Origin: Zingiber officinale
Lineage: Eukaryota > Streptophyta > Magnoliopsida > Zingiberales > Zingiberaceae
DNA length: 64,000 nt
Assembly (NCBI RefSeq): GCF_018446385.1
Contig: NC_056002.1
Span: 3,769,474-3,833,473, forward strand
Direction of reading: 5' to 3'
Shown here: positions 36,562 through 46,500 of the stretch, piece after piece
Numbering within the stretch: the stretch's first letter is position 1
Layout of the letters: the number at the start of each line of letters is the position of its first letter
Program-made: the position numbers and the translations under genes
Notes under the pieces: generated by a model
Databases searched by the model: none
What the model was told of the DNA's origin: nothing
What the model saw: only the letters and a program-made list of their open reading frames with translations

Positions 36562-36772
36562 ACAGCACAAAATTTTTGGACATCAACCAGAGAACAAAAG
36601 AAGCATTACTTGAAGTTGAAACACGAACCACTTCATTTGCATCTTGTAGAGCGAATGATGATTCGTGAGAAGTGACAATTAAGGGTAGAATTTCTACAAA
36701 AATAGATTCCGCTGCAGCATCAATATCATTAGGATGCTCAAGAGCGACAACCTTGAATATTCGCAGATCAAT
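36562..36772 (-). pseudogene. captured exon, probable CUE-domain protein fragment
   Basis: An open minus-strand segment of 70 codons is bounded by an acceptor (CTTATAG|ATT) and a donor (GTGCT|GTAAGTTC). It reads IDLRIFKVVALEHPNDIDAA, then ESIFVEILP, which resembles the helical core of plant CUE-domain ubiquitin-system proteins (DxRxLKAVAxEHxKDxDxAxxxxLxEILP). The family call is from memory of that pattern and is tentative. Intact splice sites point to capture of genomic DNA and not of mRNA. Confidence 0.5.
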
Positions 36773-37378
36773 CTATAAGGACATTAACAAAAGCGACGAA
36801 ATCTTATGCTAGTGTAAGAACACTAACTAACATTTTAAACCAAATTTCAAAATATAAATTGCTCAAAGTTATTGAAGATTAGAGGCAATAAATAAATTTA
36901 AAATACAATCACGTTCAAAATAATTTAACTAATTACAAAAATAAACTCATTCCAGCTTCAAGTGCAAAACATATCTGTAAAATATTTTTCAACAAGTACA
37001 AGCATGACATTTGTTATACATTTATACACCAGGTGGAGGCATATGAAGGGTTGTGGGTTCAATTGACCTCACAGAAACTTCAATTTCAATATATTTTACC
37101 AAGTAAATTATTTTTTGAACTTACACAAATTACCTTGAAATCATTCATTAGTTATTTAGAAAATATTCTCCCTCAGCAACTTTCTTCATAGCATTATCAA
37201 ATTAGCCGTTAACTTAATGATGAAATCCAAAAATTTAAAGCATGATAAGATCAATTGGGTTCAATATACACAACCACATCAGCTTAATGAAAATTAAATA
37301 AAAAAAGACTAATACAATCTAAAATTTCATCTTGATATTGTACACATCAAGAAGACTGGCATAAGATGTTGCACTTGC

Positions 37379-37665
37379 CTGAACTTAAGGATCGATTGAA
37401 TAGGACTTAAGATCTCATCTTGTGCTATTTTCATTTCATCCTATAAATTTCAAATATCACAACTGTCATCACAAATGCAGATTGAGAGTTTACCAAACCT
37501 TTATAGATTTAAGGACTAAGTCATACTTGTACATCAGAGAAGATGGTCAGCTGAATGTAATAACCTTTGTTTCCAATTCGATCTCCACCTGTTACTAGCG
37601 TAGCACCACTGTTGATTCCCGATTTGATGTAACACAAGATCTTGCTAAACTGCTCCTCATCAAAA
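37379..37665 (-). pseudogene. captured ALDH2-type aldehyde dehydrogenase exons
   Basis: Two minus-strand exons survive: 37665-37527 (46 codons) and 37440-37379 (20 codons and two bases), with an 86-bp intron. The first reads [16 protein letters not shown], then [19 protein letters not shown]; the second reads DEMKIAQDEILSP, then IQSILKF. This matches the region after the catalytic domain of plant mitochondrial family-2 ALDH ([38 protein letters not shown]), where EIFGP is a conserved cofactor-binding motif. Here Pro is Leu after YYIQ, and EIFGP is EILSP. The donor of the second exon reads GC, not GT. No catalytic Cys region is present, so this is a fragment without enzyme function. Confidence 0.85.
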
Positions 37666-38219
37666 CTGTTATTGTCTTATCAGAAAATGGGATAATATGA
37701 AAGAGTACCAAAGAATTAACAAAAGATTAATAAAAGTGAACTGATAAGAGTTAAGACTACTAATTTACGAAGGCAGACATACTCATACAGAGGATCCAAA
37801 TGCAGAAAAATAGGAATAAACATTACAATAGAATTCTTACAAACACAAGCAAATAGGAACAATAATTAAAATTGAATTGTTAATCACGTCAAAAGGTCCA
37901 AACCAATTCAAGTTTATCCAGTACTGCATATAATACGAATAATCATTTAAGTAATCTTCATCATGAAATCTTTGTAAACATGAATTGCTAAAATTCAATA
38001 ATCACCTAAATAAAACCAATAGGGGGGAGCTTTAAAAAAAAGGCAAATCTACCAAAACAAAGGAAAATATCTTTGTTTATGTAAAGTAGATACTTTTAAT
38101 TCCACATTTCTTGCATGCTTGGTTGCTTTCATCTACTGGAAATTTTTCCAGTGACAAAGCGGAATCAATCAAATGAGAAGATAAGTAGAAAATATTTTGT
38201 AGCAAATAGTTGCTTACAT

Positions 38220-38276
38220 GATCAAGAAGTGGAGATATTGCACAAGCATTCACTGGATGTTCTGTCACATACGTCT
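38220..38276 (-). pseudogene. captured exon-like piece, unidentified
   Basis: A minus-strand piece between an acceptor (CTCTGCAG|ACG) and a donor (GATCAT|GTAAGC) reads TYVTEHPVNACAISPLLDH. I do not recognise the source. Its position between the ALDH exons and the 39-kb leader exon, on the same strand, fits a chimeric transcript. Confidence 0.35.
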
Positions 38277-38778
38277 GCAGAGACAATGAAGACAAGAGGG
38301 TGATTTTCAGTCCAGGGAGGTGAGAGTATTTATGTAATTAGCATAGCACACTATAAACAGACAAGACACGCTACGGTGTAATTTCTTATTTCACTTTTTT
38401 TTATGAAGTTATAGCCGAAACACATGAACTTATGTTCAATATTCTTAAAAGCATAGCAAAAAATCTACTCCCGGACAAAGAACCCTAATTGTCCCTCCAA
38501 AAAAAATGAGGTAGATGCAAAACCAATCAAAGATTTGTACCTCTGACCTGAGAAGCGAAGTCAAAACCAAGAATAAAAGTAAATACTAAAAAATATTAAT
38601 AGATCTACACCATCACCTTAATTTAACAAGATTTAAACCCCTCAAAAGAAAGTCTAGCCATCAAAACAACCAGTGCGAAGAAATTCCAACAAGGAACTCA
38701 AAAATCCCAACAGATCTAGCCCCGAGCTGACCGATTTCCTCTAAGAAAACACTAAGAAACAAGCTAAGCATACAAGGA

Positions 38779-39081
38779 TCAACGAGAGATCACCTCCACA
38801 TTTGACGAGAGCCGCCATGAGTGTAGACGACGAAGGAGCAGCCCCGAGGAGCCAAATCCGAGCACCAGCAGCGAAAACAGCAACGGAATCAAGACGATTT
38901 CCGGGGAAAAGGCCATCGACGAATCAACGAAGAAACCAGAAAGCATGAGGAGAAGAAACCCTAAGAGATGGAGCAACCCGTGAGAGGGCAAAGACGGAAG
39001 GGAGAGGAGAAGAGAAGGGGAAAGAGGATATGGATGTGGCTGTTTGGGAAAGCGGGGCATTCCGCAGACCGCAGACCTCAC
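38779..39081 (-). CDS. first-exon-like frame in CACTA element, hydrophobic
   Basis: A minus-strand frame of 100 residues starts near the GC-rich end of the CACTA-like element. Two hydrophobic stretches follow a basic Pro-rich start: one near residues 33-50 (LLHLLGFLLLMLSGFFV) and one after MAFSPEI (VLIPLLFSLLVLGFGSSG), then RRLHSWRL. A donor (GTGGAG|GTGATC) lies near its end. The second Met could start a signal-anchor or secretory first exon taken from a host gene. There is no family assignment, and whether it is translated is unknown. Confidence 0.3.
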   Translation of the reverse strand: MRSAVCGMPRFPKQPHPYPLSPSLLLSLPSLPSHGLLHLLGFLLLMLSGFFVDSSMAFSPEIVLIPLLFSLLVLGFGSSGLLLRRLHSWRLSSNVEVISR

Positions 39082-39711
39082 AAGGGAGTCGTGTGTTGAT
39101 CCTGATCGGGAGAGGAAGGGGCGTCGATCTAGGAAGGGGAAGGACGGCGCGATATAGGTTTAGGTTTGGAGGAAAGAGTGAAGTGTTGCAAATTTTGGTT
39201 AAGTATTGGTGGGAAAATTAAATTATTTTATTTATCATAGACATCGGGTTTTAAAAATTACTGTAAAAATTGGTGTCTATTAACGAAAAAAACGCTCATA
39301 GACATTGGCTAAAAAAACCGATGTCTATGAGCGAAAATCTGCGCTCATAGACATCGATTTTTGGAAAAATCGGTGTAAAATATACAAAGACATCGATTTT
39401 TGCTTAAAACTGTTGTTCCACCGATGTCTATGAGGATTTTTTTTTGTAGTGCATGGTTTTCACACTCGCAAAGGTTAATGTCTTCATAACTTCAATAGCT
39501 CTTCTTAATCATAAAACCCTTACTAGGATCTGCATTTGCACTTACTTGAAGTTTTAATAATCTTTTGTTCCCAATTCAGATTGAGTCATCTGAGCTAAGG
39601 GTATTCTATCGGTCTATATCGTTGGTTAAATTATAATAATTCTTCAGTTTATACTTTGACTGATATTACCATTGCTCTAGTTATCCCATGGAAATTGAGC
39701 AGTGTATTCAA

Positions 39712-39880
39712 TAGCGGCGAATAGCGCGCTATCGCGCGCTACAACCAGCGAACGCTGCAGAGCGTTCGCTGAATCGCAATTGTCCCGAATAGCCCACGCT
39801 ATTCGGGACAAAAGCGTCGATAGCGCACATAGCGTGCGCTATCATGCCCTAGCGCCCCATAGCGGGCGCTAAAATTACAA
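39712..39880. repeat. hAT left subterminal repeats (ATAGCG / CGCTAT words)
   Basis: The hexamer-like words ATAGCG, CGCTAT and GCGCTA recur about a dozen times in both orientations, including small palindromes such as ATAGCGCGCTAT. The right subterminal region repeats CGCTA words. Such arrays bind the transposase in other hAT elements. Confidence 0.75.
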
Positions 39881-40136
39881 ATTGCTTACCAATAGCTAGG
39901 GCAAAGGTGAGTCGAATCGTGACTGTGGCAGAGGCGAAGGTAGGGTAGACTGCAGAGGCGACAGGCGGCGATCGGCGAGTAGCGAGCGGCGAGCGGTGAC
40001 CTGTGAGTGGTGGCGAGGGACAGCGATTGGAGGTAAGCTTTTCTCCTTCCTTTCGTTTTCTTCGTTTAGGTTTTCCTTCTCGTTTTTTTTCTCAAAGGAG
40101 CAAAAACGATTTCACGATTTCCAGAAGTCGGGCATC

Positions 40137-40386
40137 TGGATCGATCCAGCGATCGATCCAGGGTCAAACAGAAAGGATCTGGATCGGTCGCTGGATCGAT
40201 CCAGACCCTGGATCGGTCGCTGGATCGATCCAGACCCTGGATCGATCGCTGGATCCATCCAGATCCTTTCTGTTCGACCCTGGAAGGATCTGGATCGATC
40301 CAGCGACCGATCCAGGGTCTGGATCGATCCAGCGACCGATCCAAATCCTTTCTGTTCGACCCTGGATCGATCGCTGGATCGATCCA
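40137..40386. repeat. 98-bp inverted repeat (hairpin) in hAT leader
   Basis: Positions 40137-40234 pair with 40289-40386 over 98 bases. By eye only two mismatches were found, and 54 bases lie between the arms. Each arm is itself built of GATCGATCCAGCG / CGCTGGATCGATC palindromic units separated by CCCTGG and AGAAAGGAT. It lies 146 bases before the transposase ATG and could form a strong RNA hairpin in a transcript from either strand. Confidence 0.9.
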
Positions 40387-40532
40387 ATTCCTTGGATCGA
40401 TGCAATGATCGATCCAGATGCCCTGGATTGATTTTTTTTTTTACTGATTTGTTTCTAATTAATTAATTATTTATTCTGATTTTTTTTTTCTTTTGTTTTT
40501 CTAGGATTTTGATTGTCTAGTTAGAATTTGCA

Positions 40533-43500
40533 ATGTCTACGAATTTATCAAAAAAAGATAAAAAAGATATTGGTTGGAAGTATTGTTATCAAAATGAAGG
40601 GGAAAAAGCTGTTCGGTGCAAATTTTGTCATCATATATCGAATGGAGGGATTACTCGCTTGAAGGAACATTTAGCTCAAACTCAAGGGGTTGGTTCACCT
40701 TGTGTTAGTGTTCCGGATGATATTAAGAAAGAAATTAGAGAATCACTTGACAAAATTAGAGCATCTAAAAGTAAACAAACTGAATTGTTACGAGAGATCG
40801 GTGAAGGTCCCCAAAGTATGAGTACGCAATCATCAAAAGTTGGAAGTGTAGGGGGAAATTCAATTGGATGTTCTGGTAGTGGTGAATCAAAAGGTAAAGG
40901 TACTCTTCATGAGTTTGTTAGTTCCGAACCTCGACAAACAACCCTAAATTCGACATACAAAAAAAATTTGTTGGTTGATGTGAAGCGTAGAATTGGCCGT
41001 TTTATTTACTCTGCCGCACTTCCGTTTAATGTTGTGAATGATCCTTATTGGCTGCCTATGGTTGAGGGCATTGCGGAATATGGAAGAGGGTTCAAGCCTC
41101 CTTCAATGCATGAGTTAAGAACTTGGATACTTAAAGCTGAGGTTGATGGCATCAACCTAATATATGAGGAGCATAAAAAGGCATGGAAAAAATATGGATG
41201 CACTATTATGTCCGGTGGTTGGACGGATGGAAAGAATAGAAGTTTGATCAATTTTTTAGTAAATAGTCCCGCCGGCACTTTCTTTTTGAAATCTATTGAT
41301 GCATCAGATTCTATTAAAAATGGGGAATTGATCTTTAAATATCTTAATGATGTTGTTGATGAGGTGGGAGAGGAAAATGTAATTCAAATTATCACGGATA
41401 ATGCTTTGAATTGCATTAAGGCGGGGAAAAAAATTATGGAGACTAGACATAAAATTTGGTGGACACCTTGTGCGGCGCATTGCATTGATCTAATGTTGGA
41501 GGATATTGCAAAGTTGAAGATTTTTTCTGACACAATTGAGCATGCTAAGATGGTTGTGAAGTTCCTTTATGGTCATGGGACTATACTTTCTTTGATGAGA
41601 AAGTATACAAACGGTAAAGAAATTCTCCGTCCCGCTGTTACTCGCTTTGCTACTTCATTTCTCACTCTTCAGAGTATGTATAAGGTTAAAAGGCCACTTG
41701 AACAAATGTTTGCTTCCGAAGATTGGGTTAGTTCACCACTATCTCAAACAACTCAGGGGAAGGTCGTGAAGAGAATTGTTATTAATGATCCCAACTTTTG
41801 GCCACATGTTGCATTTTGTGTTAAGAGTGTTGTTCCTCTTGTAAGTGTGTTAAGGGAAGTTGATTCGGAGGAGAGATCGGCCATGGGATATATTTATGAA
41901 CTTATGGATAAGGCAAAAGAGACAATAAAATTTAATTGTGGGGGAGTTGACAGAAAATACAAACCCATTTGGAAAAAAATTGATTCACGATGGACTCCAC
42001 AACTTCATCATCCTCTACACGCGGCCGGGTACTATTTGAATCCGCAATTGCGTTATGAAGAAAGATTTTCTTATTGTGATGAAGTTAGAGATGGATTGTA
42101 TACTTGCATGGATAGGATGTTGTCTTCTGATGATCGTCTTAAAGCAGACATCCAATTGGACTTATATAATAAAGCTGAAGGAGAATTTGGAACTCCAATA
42201 GCAAAACGAACAAGAATGTTGCGAACTCCGGGTAAAATTTTCTTCTTATTGTTGGTTGCTACTCGGAAAACCTAGAGGTTCCACTGTACAAAAATTTTGT
42301 ACAAAGGTCTGAACTTTTTCCTAGCTACCATGTGTTCTTTTAAATTAAATTTTGGATCGCCTGCGGAACTTAACACGTTTGATCCAAAACTTAATCTATT
42401 TGTTCTTTTAGGTTTTGACTTGGGTCTCCTGCGGAACTTAACACGTTCGACCCAAATCGCCTTAAGTTATTAATTCCATTAAATATTAATTTCCATAATT
42501 GGTTCCCAGTACTGACGTGGCGAGTCACATGACCTTCTTGGATATGGGAGCAACCACCACCGACTAGACAAAACCTTTTATAGAAAGCTAATATTTAATT
42601 TCCTAAAATAACTTTAGGTTAACCGAAAAGAACAATCAAATCACAAGGATAAATAAAACAAAAGAACACAACATCGAAAAACATATTCGAAATACTAGAA
42701 CGTAAGCCTCTTGTATTTGGTATTATTTTCATAAATAACTAGTATGATGCGGAAAATGAAAAACTACTAGTTATACCTTCTAGAAAGACCTCTTGATCTT
42801 CTATCGTATTCCTCTTCTAACCTCGGACGTTGTGTGGGCAACGATCTTCCGAGATGAGAAACCACCAACCACCTTCTTCTCCTCCTAGCTAGGTTCGGCC
42901 ACAAAGAAAGAAGCTTCACCAAGGAAGAAAATCAAAACACTAACCAAGCTCCAAGAGATGCTCGCTTCCTCTCCTTCTTCTTCTTCTTCTCCAAGTAGTA
43001 TCCGGCCACCACAAGAGCTCCAAGGAAAGAGAGGGGTTCGGCCACCACAAGAAGAAGAGAGGGAAAGGATGGCCGGCCACACCAAGGAACAAAAGAGGGA
43101 GAGAAATAAAAGAGGTTGTCTCATGAAGGCACCCTTACCCCTTCTTTTATATTCCTTGGCCTAGGCAAATTAGGAAATTTAATTACAATAAAATTTCCTT
43201 AATTTCCTTGACATGATTTAATTGAGAAAAATAAAATAAAATTTCCCCAATTAAATTCAAGTGGCTGGCCACATCATGAAGAACAAATTGTACAAGTTTC
43301 AATCAACAATTAAAACTTCCTAATTTGTTTCCGGAAATTTTAAAATTAAAATTTCTCTTCAAAAATCTCTTCATGGTTGATAAAAAAAAAATTCATAATT
43401 TTAATTTTACAACATGTGAATAATTTTTAAAGAGAAAAAAAAATATCTCACCAATCTACAAATAAGGAAAGAGATCTAATCTCTTTCTTTAATCTATTGT

Positions 43501-46500
43501 AGATCTTTTACAAGAGAGATATTTTAATTTTAATTCTCTTTAATAAATTATATCTTCCACATAATAAAAATTAAAATTAAATTTCTTTTTTAATTTAATT
43601 TGGCCGGCCCCCACTAGCTTGGGTTCAAGCTAGGGCCGGCCACCCAATCTTAGCTTGATCCTCATGCTAGCTTGGCTGGCCCCTATCGTGGGTATAAAAG
43701 GTGGGTATAGGTGGGTATAGTACTCTATAAATAAGAGGCTACGATAGGGACCGAGAGGAGAAATTGGTTTTGGTCTCCCGATAAAATTAAGCATCCCGTG
43801 TTCGCCCCGAACACATAACTTGATTTTATCAATAATAATTCATTCCACTAGAGAACTATTATTGAACTACCGCACCAATCCCAAATTACATTTTTGGGCT
43901 CCTTCTTATTATGAGTGTGTTAGTCTCCCTGTGTTTAAGATATCGAATGTCCACTAATTAAGTGAGTTACTGACAACTCATTTAATTAATATCTAAGTCC
44001 AAGAGTAGTACCACTCAACCTTATTGTCATGTCGGACTAGGTCCACCTGCAGGGTTTAACATGACAATCCTTATGAGCTCCTCTTGAGGACATTATCAAC
44101 CTAGTATCTCTAGGACACAGTTTCCTTCTATAATCAACAACACACACTATAAGTGATACCATTTCCCAACTTATCGGGCTTATTGATTCATCGAACTAAA
44201 TCTCACCCATTGATAAATTAAAGAAATAAATATCAAATATATGTGCTTGTTATTATATTAGGATTAAGAGCACACACTTCCATAATAACCGAGGTCTTTG
44301 TTTCTTTATAAAGTCAGTATAAAAGAAACGACCTCAAATGGTCCTACTCAATACACTCTGAGTGTACTAGTGTAATTATACAGTCAAGATAAACTGATAC
44401 CTAATTACACTACGACCTTCTAATGGTTTGTTCCTTTCCATTTTGGTCACGAGCTACTGTTTATAATTTATAAGGTACTGATAACATTATCTTCTGCATG
44501 TGACACCACATACTATGTTATCTACAATATAAATTAATTGAACAACTACAACTAAATGTAGACAATTTGACCAAATGTGATTCTTTATTCATAATGAATG
44601 TTTACAAAGCTTAGGCTTTCAGTATACACTCCAACAATCTCCCACTTATACTAATGACTAAGCTGTCATATCTTCTACCATACATCTGATTCCCATTCCC
44701 TCCACATGCCGATCAAAAGCTAAGGGCCTTAGTGAAAGGATCTGCCAGGTTATCTGCTGATGCAATCTTGGCGATGACAACTTCTCCTCGCTTCACGATA
44801 TCTCGTATCAGGTGGTACTTGCGCTCTATATATTTACTTGCCTTCTGAGCTCGTGGTTCCTTCGAGTTTGCAACTGCACCGCTATCATCACAATAAATTG
44901 TGATAATTTTGGGCAAACCAGGAATCACATCTAAGTCCATTAGAAAGTTCCTGAGCCATACTGCTTCTTTAGCTGCCTCAGCGGCTGTTACATACTCAAC
45001 TTCCATGGTTGAGTCCGATACGTATTTCTGCTTAACACTCCTCCATGAAATGGCTCCACCTCCTAAAGTAAACACATAGCCTGATGTAGACTTACTATTG
45101 TCCCTATCTGATTGAAAATCTGAATCCGTATAACCCACAGGGAGCAAATCGTCTGCTTGGTAAATTAGCATATAATCTCTAGTCCTTCTCAGGTACTTTA
45201 ATATATGCTTTACCGCAGTCCAATGTCCTTGTCCAGGGTTACTCTAATATCTGTTGACCATGCCCACGGCAAAACAAATATCAGGTCTCGTACATAGCAT
45301 TGCATACATAAGGCTTCCTACAGCCGAGGCATAAGAAACTGCTTTCATATCTTCTATCTCCTTTGATGTCTTAGGAGACATCTCTTTAGATATAGCTATT
45401 CCATGCCTAAAAGGTAAGAAACCTTTCTTGGAATCCTGCATACTAAAACGAGCAAGGATTGTATCTATATATGAAGCTTGGGACAGACACAACATTCTTT
45501 TCTTGCGATCCCTTATCACTTTGATCCCAAGAATGTGTGCACACTCTCCTAAGTCCTTCATATCAAATTATTTGGACAACCATACCCTTACGTCTGATAA
45601 TACCTTGACATTATTGCCAATTAACAAAATATCATCTACGTATAGTACAAGAAATACCACCACGTTTCCGTTACACTTCTTGTATACACAAGACTCATTC
45701 GGACACTGAATAAATCCATACGACTAGATTACTTCATTAAACCGGATGTTCCAAGACCTTGAAGCTTGCTTCAGTCCATAAATGGACCGATTGAGCTTGC
45801 AAACTAGATGCTCTTTGCCTTTTTCAATGAACCCTTCTGGTTGCTTCATATGGATGTTCTCTTCAAGACTTCCATTAAGGAAAGCTGTCTTGACATCCAT
45901 TTGCCAAATCTCATAATCCATATGAGCAGCAATGGATAAGAGTATCCGGATAAACTTAAGCATGACTACCGGTGAAAAGGTTTCCTCATAATCGATTCCC
46001 TCTTTCTGAGTGTACCCTTTCGCAACAAGCCTAGCTTTGAAGGTTTCTACCTTCCCGTCTGTCCCTCTTTTCCTTTTGTAGATCCACTTGCATCCAACGG
46101 CTTTTACACCATCAGGTGGTTCTACAAGCTCCCAGACCTTATTAGAGTACATAGACTCTATTTCAGAATTCATTGCCTTTTGCCAAGATGCTGCATCTAT
46201 ATCTTGGACCCGGGATCAAATCCGAAGACTCTCCCAAAAACATGAATCTTTCAGGCTGCCTTACAACCCTCCCACTACGACGAGGCACTGTCTGTGGTTG
46301 TGTATCATGTGTGACACGTGTTGCAGTCTCTTGTGGTACTTCATCTTGTACTGTTGGTACTGAAGTAGACGTGTCCTCTCTAAGTTCTTCTAAAACAACT
46401 TTGCTACTGGGCTTGTGATCCATTATATAGTCTTCTTCTAAAAACTGGGCATTGGTGCTAACAATGACCTTCTGGTCTTTAGGACTATAAAATAAACCAC

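Larger units (their letters stand above)
35738..39451. mobile_element. CACTA-like element with captured exons
   Basis: The right end reads GTAGTG (39446-39451), the reverse complement of CACTAC. The left end reads TACTACAAGGGAAAG (35738), one base off CACTACAAG. The 3-bp flanks are GAT and CAT, one mismatch from a target duplication. Both subterminal regions carry at least five or six copies of GACATCGG / CCGATGTCTATGA in both orientations (35770-35960, 39235-39435), like the transposase-binding repeats of CACTA elements. No transposase is visible, so it is non-autonomous. The 3.7-kb interior holds exon-like pieces of host genes, all on the minus strand. Confidence 0.75.

Noticed and set aside
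40137-40432. CRISPR-like spacing of repeats
   Set aside because: The units are palindromic and of unequal spacing, there are no unique spacers, and the context is a plant transposon.
40003-40466. Long frames on both strands with repeated DRSLDRS / WIDPD-like text
   Set aside because: They are translations of the GATCGATC palindromic repeats in all frames, with no domain; the transposase start lies downstream at 40533.
42885-43164. Frames of 68-79 residues found in both copia LTRs
   Set aside because: They lie in LTR sequence, are low complexity (Ser/Glu-rich or hydrophobic) and are repeated only because the LTR is.
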